Shown: positions 11,342 to 63,813 of the stretch, piece by piece
How the letters are laid out: each line of letters opens with the position of its first letter
How positions within the stretch are numbered: the stretch's first letter is position 1
Source: Pomphorhynchus laevis
Taxonomy: Eukaryota; Acanthocephala; Palaeacanthocephala; Echinorhynchida; Pomphorhynchidae
Length of the DNA stretch: 64,000 bases
Direction: 5' to 3'
Assembly: GCA_012934845.2 (NCBI GenBank)
Contig: WNNJ02000546.1
Coordinates: forward strand, 62,001-126,000
The notes under the pieces: model-generated
The model's database searches: none
Seen by the model: only the letters and a program-made list of their open reading frames with translations
Told to the model about the DNA's origin: nothing
Made by a program: the position numbers and the translations under genes

Positions 11342-12114
11342 CAGGATTATTACATTTCACACAGCATATGAAACGTTCCATCACGACGATCTCTAGCATA
11401 TAAAAAAATAATAAAATAAATCTCCAGCATATAAGCCAGATATATGCAGGTGCGATCGGACTACTCATAGTAGTTTCTCGGATCAGCCTGTATAGTTTAT
11501 TTTGAAATTTAAACACGTTCGAGCGTAGGACAATTGATATAAGTTCCATGATTCTAGATATTTCACTAGTTTCACACACAATGTAATATGATCACATTGT
11601 GTGATCTAGCAAAATTAGCAAATAAATAAAAGAATTTGTAAAATGATTATATGAATCACCTACCGGGATTTCTTGAAATCTCTTGCATATATTCGTAAAA
11701 CTATTAGAACTATTTAATAATTTAAATTTATTTTCACATCGATGTTTGACGTGACATATCTTGCTTAAGAATTGTAGTTTACAAAATTGAATATTTTGTA
11801 TTTCTCAAAGTTTTTTTCATGTCATAAAAAAGTAGTTTAAAAGAAGTTCAAAATGAAAAACATCAAACCGAAAATTTCATAAATCGATTTACAATTTCTG
11901 TCTTAATTTAGTGTCTGATATGTAACAGAGTAAATTAAGATATAGTTTTGCTTCTTCACCTTCATCACGACAAGATCAGCACCATTGCCATCATAAATGA
12001 GCTGCATTGTTTAGACGAGTCCAAAACACGCAAAGTTTGCTTTGTTCATAGTCAGATGATAGGTAGTTGAAAAATAACATAATATACAGAAAGTGAGTAG
12101 CCGTTATTTCTTGT
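11342..12114. other. 3' flank and probable 3' UTR of USP34
   Basis: AT-rich sequence immediately downstream of the USP34 stop codon (the gene runs leftward). No other gene is seen. A minus-strand polyadenylation signal could not be assigned with confidence. Confidence 0.5.
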
Positions 12115-51206
<39,092 letters not shown>

Positions 51207-51589
51207 GACAATTTACACTCTTTATTGTGATCTATGAAGCAAACATGTGAATAAATATTGTCACAGACAATAACGATATCAGTTATGGCACTGCTATCAG
51301 CCTATAGTAGTTGCAAAGTCAGAAATCCTACCCACGATACTTTAGACACAAAATCTATTTAAAATGATTTCAGATTTATTTTTTAAATCTAAAAATAAGG
51401 TAAACAAAATTTCAAATTTTTAACCGAAAACATTTAAAGTGAATGATAAAATTCACTCAATCTAATAAAATACATTTCTAACACTGCGTTTTTTATCGAC
51501 TACATCTTGCATTACCTTGCAGTGTGCTGAATTAGCTTCATTAATTGTTTTATTAATCTAAAAGATTATGCAAGTTCCTTATCTAACAT
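51207..51589. other. Upstream region of USP34
   Basis: 5' flank of the gene as modelled. A 5' UTR and promoter must lie here or further upstream, but no core promoter element is convincing, and a PLE-B cluster begins within 400 bp. Confidence 0.35.
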
Positions 51590-53900
51590 TGAATTTAAAT
51601 ATTTTGATAAATATAAAAATTATTTAAAATTATTTATATTTAGACAAATAAAAGATTATTTGCCTTATAATCAATGGATTACCTCTCATTGGTAATCTTC
51701 TATTATCAATGTTAGGTAATAGTAGCCCAATTATAGCTGATTTGTGTTTAAGCTTTATAGAATATGAATTTGTTCATAACTATGTAAAAAAAACTAAATC
51801 TAAATTATATAAATAATATAAAATATATTACATTAAATAATTAAATTTTACTAATTACAACCCTTCATAACTGATTAAAAAATATATCATAACTAAATAA
51901 AGATATAAAATATGTTTCAATAAGGAAATAAAATTGTTTCCTGATTGGAAATTATTTAATTTCCTTATTCCCTTTGTGAACATTCTAGATTTTTAGATAT
52001 TTTGATAAATCAAATTTATTTAAAAGTAGCGATATCTATATTTAGATAAATAAAGAGGTAATAGTAGCCCAATTATAGCTGACTTGTTTTTAAGCTTTAT
52101 AGAATATGAATTTGTTCATAACTGTGTAAAAACTAAATCTAAACAATATAAATATATGAAATATATGTTTCGATACATTGATGATATATGTGTATTTAAT
52201 TCTAATAATTTTTATTCAATTAGTGAGCACATTTATCCAGAAAGCCTTATTCTTAACAAAACCAATTTTAATTATAATGAAAGTGTATCTCTAGATATGA
52301 ACATTAAATTAAAATTAACTAAAACTATTATTAATTTATATAGTAAAGATGACGTATTATGATGGATAAAATTGAATTAATAGAATCCTTATTATAGCTG
52401 ACTGGTTTTTAAGCTTTATATAATATGAATTTGTTCATAACTGTGTAAAAACTAAATCTAAACTATATAAATATATAAAATATATGTTTCGATACATTGA
52501 TGATATATGTGCATTTAATTTGCATAAGCATTCATATGATAAAGATATATATCTAGATATGAACATTAAATTAACATCAATTAAAACTATTATTAATTTT
52601 TATCGTAAAGATGACATATTTAACTCTAATGATTTTTATTCGATAAAAATTATTAATAAAACTAATATTGATGATATAGAAGGTATGCATGATATTAAAT
52701 TGACATCAATTAAAACTACTTTTAATTTATATCGTAAATATGACATTTTAATTTGCAAAAAAAAACATATTTTTGAGCAAAAAATATGTTTTTGTTTTTT
52801 TTTATGTTTTCAAAAATATGGGTGGTAATAGTAGCCCAATTATAGCTGGCTTTTTAAGCTTTATAGAATATGAATTTGTTCATTACTGTGTAAAAACTAA
52901 ATCTAAATTATATAAAGATATGAAATGTTTCAATATATTGATGATATATGTGTATTTAACTGTAACAATTTTTATTCAATAAGCGAACAATTTTTTTCCA
53001 GGTAGCCTAATATTTAATAAAACCAATATTAATGATAAAGGTGTATATCTAGATATAAACCTTAAATTAACATTAACTAAAACTACTATTAATTTATATC
53101 GTAAAGATGACATATTTAAATTTACAAGAAACATATTTTTGCATGAGCATTCAAACATACCATATTATATAAAATATAATATATTAAATAGTGAAATTTT
53201 AAGAATTGCATTAAAAGTAATGATAAATCAACAAAATATTATTAAGCAAATGTAAACATATTTACAAAACATATTTTTGCATGAGCGTTCATGCTTAAAT
53301 ATAAAACAATAAATAAAGAAATTTGACATATTGCCATGATATATAATGATATTGGTTTTCTCCATAAATCATTTAAATAATTTAATAATTAAATATTTTG
53401 AACTAGATTACTATGAAAATAAAATCAATCAGTTAAATTGCAAAATACACCATCAAAAAGTCTAGCGAGTTTATCAACCTGGATAATTTATAAATTATTT
53501 ATTATTTAATTATGTGAATTTTATTTATCATTATTTTTAATTTATAAATAGTATAAAATGTATATACTCAGTTAGCTGATATAATTCATATATAATTTAA
53601 ATAATTCAATAGTTACATATTTTAAACTAGATGCTATAAAAATAAAATCTAACAGAAAATTGTAAAATAAATCATCAAAGTATTATAAAGAAATTTAACT
53701 TTTAAGTGTTTTTTATGGATAGTAAGTACCATATTTTGTATTTCGTCATTAGTATGTATTTGGCCCTGCTGCTATGTAGGATCGATGAATGGATGCCGAA
53801 ACGTGATAATATGAAAATTCACCTTGATGACCTTGATTTAATATTAGAATACATCGTATATTATTTATTAGTCAATAAATAAAAATTGATTTTTATTTTG
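51590..53900 (+). mobile_element. Penelope-like element family B, scrambled partial copies
   Basis: At least four overlapping pieces repeat the same RT C-terminal region: NSSPIIADL at about 51720, 52060 and 52825, and MFRYIDDICVFN or its remnants at about 52160, 52485 and 52925. Frame 52084-52362 is the best preserved (FLSFIEYEFVHNC, RYIDDICVFNSNNFYS, LDMNIKLKLTKTIINLYS). The 3' tail at 53740-53840 shares ctgctatg and gccgaaac with copy 1. Looks like a decayed head-to-tail array. Confidence 0.8.
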
Positions 53901-55225
53901 AATTTTAACTTTGTATAAAATTAAATTAACTTTGTATACAATATTAAATCTTATATAATTATATAAGATTATATTCAAAATTACTATTTCATTTATTTTA
54001 TTAGTATAGAATACGTATGTAATAAATATGTAATTAATTAAATTAAGAATTATACAAATTCAAAATCTTAAATTAAAATCATGCAAATTATTTAATATAA
54101 TTTATAAAAAGTTCGCTGTTTGAAACAAAAACGTAATTGTTCTGATCAACACATAGTTGTTACAATCCATCAACGTATATTAGAAGAAGTTGCTTAATCA
54201 TGCCATGTTTGTAAAAGTGTAAAATAAAATGTTTATGATCCCATGTAGCATTTTTTACGAATTCATCGAAATATAATTTACGATGTAAATAATTAAATAC
54301 ATAATGACATGTAAACGTAATTTACATAAAATCAAAATATCCATTATATTTTGTGTATAAGCCGTAGCATGAAGAGTAATTTATTTACCTATATATTTAA
54401 AAAAATACTTTTATATTTAAATAAGTTATTTTAATTAAGTAATCACATTTAAAACTAATTCGATTAAAAGTTTCAATAAACTTTACGAAATCAGGGTAAA
54501 CAAAAATTAAATTTATCTGTTCAATCATGAATTGCAAGAGATAAGAAAACATGTGTCTTAATATAATTTGTATATACGACAAAAAAAAATAATATTTTAT
54601 TAATATATTTATATTAATAAAAACTTTAATATTATTGTACGGTAATTTAATATAACCGTGAGTGACATAATCACCCACGGGCTTAGCAAACTCGTGTAAA
54701 ATTTGTTGGTGTTTAGTAAATATATCAACTTATAGTAAGACAACGAGGTAAATGGCGAAACATATAAATTTGATTGTATTCCAAAAGCTGTTAAACAAAA
54801 CAAAATTACTGTCATTTTCAAATTGATTTGAATTTCGCTTACGAAAGTTTAATCTGTTTAAATGAAAAATTTCTAAAGACTATATGAAAATATATTATTT
54901 TTATAAATTGTTTATGTATAATATTTGTAGTTATGATATTAAAATATAATTAAATTTATAAATTGTTTAGAAATTTAATTTATTTGTAAATTGTAATATT
55001 TTTACTATAAATTAAAATATTAATTATAATATTTCAATTAAAATATTTTAGTTATTCTAAGTTATTAGCATTTAGTTAAATGATCCGATTTATCAAATCG
55101 TATACGAAAATGCAAAGTTCTGCACATATTTTTAAGTATCAAAAATAGTAAAAAATATTAAAAAAGTTATTAAAAATCAATTATCAATTATAATTATAAT
55201 TATATTAAAATTAAAAAAGAAATTA
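53901..55225. other. Anonymous AT-rich stretch
   Basis: No coding frame, RNA gene or recognisable repeat. The short minus-strand frames here have no family motifs. Confidence 0.5.
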
Positions 55226-56767
55226 TTTTTATTTTGCAAATGCGTGCAGGCGCACGCTTACATGATTACGAAAACAAAAACAAAAATTTAAATCATGTGT
55301 CGATAAGGTAGGTACGGAAAAGGTGTTGGAATGTGATAAATAAGGAAGCGCGGCGGACGTCAAGAGCAAGCTGATTCCAGGCAAGGGGGCGGCGACGAGA
55401 AAGGATCGGAGACCGTAGTTGCTGAAGTAATTTGGAATGTTGAGTAAGAGGAAATGACGGGAACGCAGCGATGACGAGGTGGGGCGAGTCGTCTAAGAAA
55501 TGGAGGTTGATGAACGATGGGGAGCCGACAGCGGTGAGACGAAAAGTGACGAGAAGGTGGAGTTGGATGCAGATATGGATAATAGGCCGGGAGAGTTTGG
55601 CAGGATATGTGGATGTGTTGTCAAAACGACGGAGACGAAAGAGCACTCGAACAACGGAGTTGATGATGAGTTGTAAGGAAATGATGATAGATTTTGTTGA
55701 ATTGGCGAAAAGGCTGAGGCAGTAATCGATTTAGGGGAAGAAAAGACAAAAGAATAGACATTAAAGAACAAAAATCGATAAGGGAGCGGATACGGGTGAT
55801 GTCACGGATAATTAAGTTAGACAAGCGGACGTTGTCGCGGACGAAGGGCTTGAGAAAAAGGTGATCATCGAAATGGAATAATAAGAAAGTGAGATTATGG
55901 ACTATGAGGATGATTGATAAGGCAAAAGATACATGGGGAGGAGATATGTACGTTCGACGGGGGAGGATCCACGTTATTTTGGACTTGTCTGGGTTTAGAA
56001 CGATACAAAGATGGGAGAGGCGATTGTAGATAAAAAGACAGTTAGTGGAAGAAATGCCGATATCGTATATGCGATGGTCGGGTGCATGAGCATACATGAT
56101 GATGTCATTGGCGTATTGCATGACGTTAAAGGAGTAAGGTTTGATAAACGGAGAGAGATCGCCAAGCAGAAGAGAGAAAAGCAGGGGACCTAGGACTGAA
56201 CCTTGTGGAACTCCGCAAAAAATAGGGAAGGGAGGGGAGGATGATGAATTAGAACAGACGCGAAAGGAACGGTCGGATAGATATGAGGCGAACAATGCTA
56301 CGGAGGAGGAAGAAAAGCCGTAATCATAACGAAGGCGAGAATGGAGGATGGAGTAGTCGACGATGTCGAAGGAGGAGAAGAGGTCGAGGGAGATGAGAAC
56401 ACGATATAGAACCTGGTCACGATAAATTATTAGGTCGTTGTAAACTTTCATGCAGACGATTTCTGTTGTTTAATTAGAGCGAAAAGCAGATTGGAAAAAA
56501 TGGTACAGATTGAATGGAGAGATAAACGTTGATCAGTATTAAGATAAGGCGATCTAACAGCTTAGAAAGTGTAGGGAGGAGTGAAATGGGGCGATAGCTA
56601 GAAGGAAGTGAGTGGTCGAGCGATTGTTTCTTAAGGATAGGGCCAACTATGGCGGATTTCCAGTGTGAAGGGGAGACACGACCTTGGATGGACGAGTTAA
56701 ACAAGGTGGTGAGGAAAGGGGATATCGATGATACTTTTGGAGTAAATATATTTTTGGCTTTTCCCAA
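55226..56767 (-). mobile_element. LINE (CR1/L2/Jockey-type) copy, frameshifted
   Basis: Three frames chain into one RT: 56767-56474 gives SPSHWKSAIVGPILKK, SYRPISLLPTLSKLLDR (RT motifs 1-2); 56451-55621 gives SLDLFSSFDIVDYSILHSRL (motif 3), LFASYLSDRSF, CGVPQGSVLGPLLFSLLLGD and MQYANDIIMYAH; 55646-55293 gives LFRLRRFDN and a C-terminal remnant. The catalytic box reads YAND instead of YADD, so the enzyme is dead as well as frameshifted. Same family as the 36.5-kb copy (shared SYLSDRSF, GSVLGP, LLLGDLS). The 3' UTR hairpin is at 55226-55262. Markedly more GC than its flanks. Confidence 0.9.
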
Positions 56768-59700
56768 GAATCAGAATGAAAATCAACTTTTAAATTTTCA
56801 TCGACATTAATTATCGATTGAATAAAGAGAGTAAATGAACAAGAAGCTGCTTCTAAGTTTCAAATAGTAAATTTCAATTGGTAAATTTTCGACAATGCAA
56901 TTAGCCTCTTCAGGCGCAATGCTGTCTTAAGGGGTCACATACATTGCAAAAAAATACAAATGCATTTGATTTGTTGTTTGATTCTCGAGGTAAAAGCCAA
57001 AACATTGTCAAACTGAATTAATTGGACTGATTAAACAGGCTGAAGTATAAGTGGTTACAACCTAATGATGAACCCAGTTACGTTTGAAATTTTATCAAAA
57101 AATATTATTTGTCTGTCTCATCGATTTCATCAAGTTTCAAGCAATGCGAGAGTAAAATGCATTTCGATTCTACATTTTAAGATTTTAATTTCAAACTTAA
57201 ATGATCTAATTATTCAAATATGTTAAATCTTCCAGCAAATGCATAAACATCACATCTAAAAGTATTTATTTTAATTGATAAATTAAAATAAAAAAAAATT
57301 AAAAAAAAAATTAATTAAGTATTTATTTTAATTGATAGCTGATTGAAATCAGCTATTGATTGGGCTGAAATTAAATTTATATTAAAATTAAATAAAGAAT
57401 TTAAATCTACAATTTTTATTAATTGAGCTGAAGTTGAATTTTCCAGCGTATCAACGTCACATTTTAAGGTATAAAGATAGCTGATTGAGATCAGCTATCG
57501 ATTGAGCTCAATCTACATACAGCAGTCAAAATGTTGTCGCCTTGCTTTCGTTAAACACACTAAAATATAAATCCTTAAAGACAAGTTAAACCAATATTTT
57601 AACGCAATAAAAATAAAAGGTACTCTAGTTGTACAAAAAGAAATTTTAAATGATAATATCACATAAACATTGAATACTGATTAAATATTGATGCATTGAT
57701 ATAATAATATCAGTATAAATACTGATACATTGAATAATATCACATTTATACTGATTTTCATGATTGCCGTTTAATGATATCTTGCAGGGGAATCAATTTA
57801 ATTATGGCTCATAAATCGAACGATTTTATAACGTTTGTCGATAAATTATCAAAATCTTAATCTATTTCACTCCAAATTAAGAATAATTTTTTAACTACAA
57901 GTTGAATCTAAAAACATTTTTAAGCATTCCTTTAAAATCGAAAACGGCTAATACGAGGGTTGTCAATTAAATCAAACGATGATTAGCAAAATATGCATTA
58001 ACTGATAAAATTTTGGATTTACAATATTCTGGTATATGTACTTAAGTCAAATAATGAGATAAATTTTCGATCGTTCGAAAAACGTTGTAATAGTTCGACT
58101 ATTTGAAAAGTTGCGATCAATCGAAACTTTGTAAAATTGAAATCAAGTTATAATTTTATGTAAACAATTAAGCTTTAAGTAGGTTAATTAAATAAACGAT
58201 CAAATTATCATATTTAATTTTCCATAATTTCAAAGTTTAATTTTTAAGCTACTCGTCAAACAATTACTATAGTAATTATGTAATTATATTAGTTAAAAAC
58301 GTTTAAGTAAAACAAAATTCCGTCAGCGTAATCTAAATTTCCAGTTTTAAACTTATACTAGTAGAATACCAATTGGGAATCATTCGAAAAGTGTGTTATG
58401 CTATATAAAATACAAGCGGAATTTCCTAAGAACTGGAATGCTCAGCTAACCAATTACTCAGTCAAAAAATTTAAAACAAAAAGTTTTTAAAGTGAGGATA
58501 AAATTGACAATCTTGCAGATTAATACAAATTTACCAGATTAATGATTAAAGCAAGTCCAATAGCTTATTTATTGATAACTATGCCAAGAAATCGAAAAAT
58601 TCAAGTCGAATTTAATTAACAGAAACTGTTAAACTCATTACTTCAATTTTAAAAAATTAAAGTAATGAGTAACATGATAACTTTTAGATCATGGGTAGCA
58701 ATTAAAATGTAATAGCTAGTATTGAAGGAAGACTTCATCTTTGGAAAACTTGATAACCACTTGTTCTTAAGAATGATTGTTTAAACTAAGTCGGTAAAAT
58801 CTTTACTGCTAATCACTAACTAATTAACTAGTAAACAAATTAACTTCACCACCAACTTAATTGCTAATTTAACATTTCGATTTTTCAAACTGAAAAACAA
58901 ATTTTTAGTGCAAATATACGAGGTTATTTCCCAAGCTTGAATTATAAACTTTAAGATGAGAAAAGCAATGTTTTAATGACAGCTTTTATGTAAAAGTAGA
59001 AAGGCTATTTAACATTTTACGAATTTTTATTAAAAAGCTGAGTACGGAGATATTTAATATCTATAACAATAATTTGTTTTTAATTTAAAAATCCGAATAT
59101 TCAATGTATTTTTGAGTAAAAAATCGTTATTAGAGGGAAGAGCCTTTGAACTACTAAAGCATAATTTATAGTACCACTATCGTATGGTATATTATAAACA
59201 CATATGGGTGCATAGTGTCCACATGTGATAATACAGATATCCAAGGGTCCACAGAGATAAACCAAATGGGAATCAATGATTCTCGTATTTCTGATTCGGG
59301 AATATTTAATTGATTCATATTAAATTTATATATATTAAATATTTATTACATTAAAAATAATGTAGTCAACTAGCCTATTAGTACTACATTAAATAATTTA
59401 CAGTAGCGTTATCGTATTTTTATTTGTCACACAAATAATTTTAATTTTGTGTGATTTTTAAACAATATTTTATCAAAATCTTAGCGAATAGAGTTATTTA
59501 AAATTTTTATTACCAATATATTAAACAACCAATATTAAAATTTTTATGGCCAATAGGTCAAAGCGTGTATATAAATAATATTCAAATATTAATAATGAAA
59601 AATTAAGTTATCTAAGGTTATCTAATGTATTATAACGCAATTTAATATTTGCCATTAAAAATGATTTATCTAATTTAAATAAAATCAGTTTTTTACAAAT

Positions 59701-60840
59701 TTATGGCGTATGGATACATTTTATCTAAAAGTAAACTAATGAATTTGTCAAACACATACTAAAATATTAATTACCATTATGCTTTATCAAATAAGTTATT
59801 TTAGTTTTAATACTTAATTGAATTTTTAGATTTAGTCTAAAAGTGTTATATCTTAATTATCTAAATTAGTATTCTGAATCATTAAGGTTAAGAATCTTCT
59901 AACATGTCATCATGTAATTTATAAAATAAAAAATTAAATAGTTTTATAAAATTGTTTTATTATTGTAAATAATTATACATTTTTGACAAAATGAACAATA
60001 ATTACGTAATGATATTATGAATTCGAGTATTTTAATATAATTTATAGTAGTGCTACTATTTACTCACAATTGGAATTCGTCACACAAAAATCATATTTGT
60101 AATTGTTAAAACATAGAAGTGATGAAATTAATGATATTTTTTATTTAAAAAATATTAAGAAATTAATTTATGTGGTAAGTATAAAAAGTAAAACGAAAAC
60201 GACATGGCAAGTAGTCTTAAAGCAAAATAAAGTTCATGCCATATTAATGTGATGCTTCCCTAAGAGCTTCCGCTCCTTTAAAATCGATATATAATAATAT
60301 TAAATTGTTTTGGTATTACTTATAACGTTCGTGAAAAAGTTACGCTTCTACGTAGATGCTTGATATTTGTAACGTTAATCGATTTACAGGTAGAATCTAG
60401 AAAAGTAAAAATAATTTTGGATAACGATTACAAAATAATGGTATATGAGAAATTTTTATTAGTAGCTAATTTCAGGCATAATCAAGGTGGGATATTGTTG
60501 TTAATAACATAAAAGAAGAAATACGTCTAATAAAAAACAATGCCGATATGCTTGCAATGATTTAGCGGTAAACGGCGTAAGGTATCTACGGCGAAAAGTT
60601 AGACGCTTCCAAGAGGCTAAATTGCGGTTTATTATGTGGAATAAGAAATCATAATTTAAAATCGTAAAATCAAATGGTTAAATTTAATATGGCGCAGTTG
60701 TGTTTAAGGTTAAAAAGTTAGTATTTATAATTGAAGTCCGCATGGTAATGACAAAATGTATTAAAAAATTGAACATTATTAAAAAATGTAACATAAATTC
60801 ATCGGAACAGATTAATTCCATTAATAAATATTACCTATAA
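56768..60840. other. Anonymous AT-rich stretch with two small hairpins
   Basis: No gene seen. AGCTGATTGAAATCAGCT (57338-57355) and AGCTGATTGAGATCAGCT (57479-57496) are two copies of one hairpin 141 bp apart, each followed by attga(g)ctga-like sequence. Confidence 0.55.
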
Positions 60841-60977
60841 TAAATAATAATTCCCAGTCGCCAGGAAATAGCTTCATCTCGACGTCAACTGCGCTCCCTC
60901 CTTTATCACATTCAAATACCGCTTCCATTCCCACGTAACGCAAGCTCTCATTCATTTTTCGACATCACACACTTGGT

Positions 60978-61413
60978 GTGACCACAGTGAAGAAATCTTT
61001 AAAGTCATCTGATTTAATGTTTGTATGGACAACGCTTAATGTTCAAAAAGGTCAGAGGGAACATGTTTGTCGTAAACTGTTCGAACTTCGAAATTCAAAC
61101 AGATTGAGGGGACATCACCTCACGTTAAATACCCACATTCGTCCACAAAGAATATTTAACACAATTGTTAAGCGAACGTGGAAAGGCTGCAATAAGCTAC
61201 CAAGTCAAGTGGTTTCGGCCTCCAGTATTTTGTCCTTCAAGAAAAATCTGAAGAATGTACTAACTTAGAACAATCGGATTTTTATTGATTTTTTTACCCT
61301 GTACCCAGCCTGTACGAGCTCTACGCTCTTTTGCTGCTGTTGTATAATAATTTTTGTATTTTGCTTTTTTTGTTGTAAGCGTGCGCCGGCACGCTTTGCC
61401 AGGTAAAAATAAA
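60978..61413 (+). mobile_element. LINE 3' end (C-terminal 96 codons and 3' UTR)
   Basis: Frame 60978-61268 gives LFELRNSNRLRGHHLTLNTH, RPQRIFNTIVKRTWKGCNKL and PSQVVSASSILSFKKNLKNV, the usual 'RGHxxxLxxxxxRxxxRxxFFxxRVVxxWNxLPxxVVxAxSxxxFKxxL' ending of CR1/L2-like LINEs. The 3' UTR ends in a hairpin (61375-61396) then ttgccaggtaaaaataaa. The 5' part is lost, apart from possible diverged coding sequence back to about 60850. Confidence 0.85.
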
Positions 61414-62923
61414 TCCTTTTTTAAATAAACAATAATTATAAAGTAATAATATTATTAATCAACAGATAAGTCGTAAATATCTTGTTTAGTTTGTCCTAAC
61501 CCTGTGTAATGACTTAAATCCTGATAGCAGCACTACACCCCACTAATAACAACGAGTGGACTTTACCTGAAGTTAGCACTTTACAATGTTTTTGCTCTCT
61601 CTATCGGGCTCTATCGATAACCAGGTTGCGTAATTCAAACATAATATTTTAATCAAATCGTATTAGCGGATTTTACCTAAATTTGAAAGCTACAAGATCT
61701 AAGTTATTTTTAATAAATTCAGTTGTATATACACATTCGACAATAATAGAAAAAATCCGACGAATAGTTATGATCACTTAAATATACGATACATCTTAGT
61801 GACATTTTCCCGAATTTTACAATGATTTAGAATTAAATGGTCACATTATTTACAATAGGGAATGTTAATTAGGCGTGATCAATGCGAATCCAAGTTTTCA
61901 TGTCCTTGTTGTTTGCTCAACTTGATGCAATGTTAGTTCGACAAACTACTATGACAAGGGTATGAATACATTGCTAGTCGGACAAAACGACTCACGACAT
62001 TTGCCAATTATATGATTTGCTCGTGTTCAACAAATAATAGAAAATTTTAACACTATAATTATAACCAATTAAAATTAAATAATTTTGACAGGTTCTTCCT
62101 ACGTCATTGCAGTAGACGCTAAATGAGATTGATATGCGAAATCCTAAAGTCGTCAAATCCAAGTTTCATGTACGTTATAATAATGACGAATAGGGCAGTA
62201 ATTAGGATTGATCGTTACAACTTCAGTTAGAGCACACCGCAATGATCTACGAATAGGCCGCCAAAATATGTTATTTTAAGTTATTGTTCTATTTCAGCAA
62301 ATTATCTTTTGACAATGTATGAAGGTTAAAGCTATAAAAGAGAATTTTTGAAATTCTAAATCCATAAGTAATAATTATATCGAATTCTATAATATCTACG
62401 TTGGTGTGTTGCCACTATGAAACAAAGAATACGCTAAAAACATTTAATTTAAATTGATTATTTCGCCAATAATGTAGTATACATTTAATGATGTGCTCAG
62501 AAACAGTAAAGTCTATCAGGTTTAGGATTTACAACATAGCAATATCCTTGCATTTCAATAATAATATCACTAGGTCAGCTTCTATCAGTCTCCATTTCCA
62601 GTCAGCCGTGAAGATCATCACATACTAAAGAGTCGTAAAAGGACGAAGTGCTATCTTTAATCGTTTCTACTTTATTTGGCGTCTACCACAACGAATTATG
62701 AGTTTGCCAATTTCTAATTCTTTCCCGAATGGTGTTATGTATATTTAGAGAGTAATATCTAAGCACTGTCTATATATGTTTTTGTTCTAATGTACTTGTC
62801 ATCACAAGTTATTTTAAAATTAAATTGACCACCTCAACAATCCTTTATGATCGCAAGACATAAGTAAACGAAATATATAATACACAATTTTCGGTGATCT
62901 AATCTCAATTAGATTTAATAATA
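61414..62923. other. Anonymous AT-rich stretch
   Basis: No gene, RNA or repeat recognised. Confidence 0.5.
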
Positions 62924-62990
62924 ATTTATTTAATGTGGCAAATGCTTGCCGGCTGCATGCTTACAAGTCAACTAACTAACAAAAATAGCA
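62924..62990 (-). mobile_element. Solitary LINE 3' UTR end
   Basis: On the minus strand the sequence gtaagcatgcagccggcaag then catttgccacattaaataaa repeats the hairpin-plus-A-rich ending of the other LINE copies, especially the 37.6-kb copy (tttgccacattaaa). No coding part is attached. Confidence 0.7.
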
Positions 62991-63339
62991 AAAATCAGCA
63001 TAAGGATTTTAAACCGATACAGGAAAAATGCAGTTTAGAGAAATTAAGTCAAAGTCATAAAATAAGGCCGTACCATCCTAATTGATTAGGATTAATACCT
63101 TAGATTAATTAATCCTGTCTGTAAATTCTAATTTTGTATTTTCACTCTAAATTATTTGCCCAGCGCAAAAGACCAGCGCAAAAATATGTGATTGAGTAAT
63201 TATGGGTACATCATGCATTTAAGTAGCTAGTCATGACACACGATGTTAGTCGGTATTGATATAAGAAACGTAATAAGCATTTGTCTGTTTTAGGGAACAG
63301 CATAAAGAAAAGAAGACTAAAGAAGCTAAAATACATCGT

Positions 63340-63460
63340 ATGAACATACGATCCTTTGAGCATAGCTTGATCACTATTGAACATAACTTGATCACTGGCT
63401 AGATCAATAGGTATGATCACAGCTTGATCATACCTATTGAACACAGCTTGATCACTTCAC
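63340..63460. repeat. Short repeats of ttgatcac with a perfect 16-bp inverted repeat
   Basis: TCAATAGGTATGATCA (63404-63419) and TGATCATACCTATTGA (63425-63440) are exact reverse complements with a 5-nt loop. The phrase (a)acttgatcac(t) recurs four to five times in the surrounding 110 bp. Confidence 0.9.
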
Positions 63461-63813
63461 AAATAATTTGAATATATTCGAGTCAAATCGAAAGATCCAA
63501 CTTATCAAAATGATAAAGCGCAATTGGCTTATTCAAAATTTGAATGTAGAGGTGGCTTGGTTAAATAACATAATAGAGATTTGAGAATTTTCATAGATAT
63601 TTGCGATTTTGTGTGCCGCAAAGATGTTGTTACATTAAAACACCTGTAATTTAAAAATGTTAAGGAACTAGTTAGAAGACGCATGTTAAATCTTTTGTTA
63701 AATCTTTCGGTTATTCTATATTTCTTAAATCTTTTGGACTTGTTAAATTTATTGGTTATTAAAACTTACAATGCCATATTGTACTCAAAATATCCATTTC
63801 AAAAAAGTTTGAG

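Noticed and set aside
55471-56323. Plus-strand basic frames
   Set aside because: Antisense shadows of the minus-strand LINE reverse transcriptase.
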